Below, piece after piece: positions 39,909-44,005 of a DNA stretch of 44,005 nucleotides. Under the pieces are notes generated by a model. That model did no database searches. It had not been told where the DNA came from and worked only from the letters and a program-made list of their open reading frames with translations. The stretch comes from Cupriavidus sp. (GTDB lineage: Bacteria > Pseudomonadota > Gammaproteobacteria > Burkholderiales > Burkholderiaceae), in contig JAPSLC010000045.1 of the NCBI GenBank assembly GCA_031181345.1, forward strand, positions 1 to 44,005, in the 5' to 3' direction. The position numbers and the translations under genes were made by a program. Each line of letters begins with the position of its first letter. The first letter of the stretch is position 1.

Positions 39909-44005
<4,097 letters not shown>

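Overview
The window is GC-rich, densely packed DNA that looks like a betaproteobacterium of the order Burkholderiales (Cupriavidus/Ralstonia/Burkholderia type). This rests on gene content (cyoCD followed by a SURF1 gene and a RegB/RegA-type two-component pair, then siderophore genes with MbtH and OrbS/PvdS-like promoters), on the base composition and on the REP-like intergenic repeats. No rRNA, tRNA, CRISPR array or insertion sequence was seen. The genus call is an inference.

Layout. (1) 1-3500, plus strand: the end of a cytochrome bo3 quinol oxidase operon (cyoC end, cyoD, SURF1), then a redox-sensing histidine kinase and its Fis-type response regulator. (2) 3493-5974: a LysR regulator divergent from a short-chain dehydrogenase and an F420-type NADP oxidoreductase, with a LysR-type box between them. 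(3) 6181-25347: an acyl-CoA catabolism block. It holds an acyl-CoA ligase, a regulator made of two fused TetR units, a five-gene peptide/nickel-type ABC importer on the minus strand, an acyl-CoA dehydrogenase pair that looks like one heteromeric enzyme, and a divergent operon of two alpha/beta hydrolases (one without its nucleophile serine), an MFS carrier, a second acyl-CoA ligase and a FadJ-like multifunctional beta-oxidation protein. Together they suggest uptake, activation and beta-oxidation of an unidentified organic acid. (4) 25422-44005: a siderophore biosynthesis locus. A tightly overlapping minus-strand operon encodes MbtH, type II thioesterase, phosphopantetheinyl transferase and an aspartate beta-hydroxylase-like dioxygenase. 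Divergent from it is an ornithine N5-hydroxylase, followed by an AlcB/IucB-type N-acyltransferase, a PepSY iron reductase-like membrane protein and two non-ribosomal peptide synthetases (the upstream one runs off the window).

How the siderophore genes fit together: ornithine is N-hydroxylated and acylated to a hydroxamate. The partial NRPS (C-A-T-E) would load and epimerise one residue. The terminal NRPS (C-A-T-C-A-T-TE) has two A domains with the same aspartate-type specificity code, and the dioxygenase would hydroxylate aspartate. The prediction is a mixed hydroxamate/beta-hydroxyaspartate siderophore of the general cupriachelin/ornibactin kind.

The most notable signal is a set of three promoters with the exact form CTAAAT-N16-CGTC in front of the mbtH operon, the ornithine hydroxylase and the acyltransferase. 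They match the iron-starvation sigma factor (PvdS/OrbS) promoter type, while the PepSY gene has a near-perfect Fur box instead. Other points of interest: REP-like repeats, one of which is translated as the C-terminal tail of the phosphopantetheinyl transferase; an inverted pair of 80-bp repeats around the acyltransferase gene; a recently duplicated or converted A domain; and a condensation-domain segment shared between the two NRPS genes.
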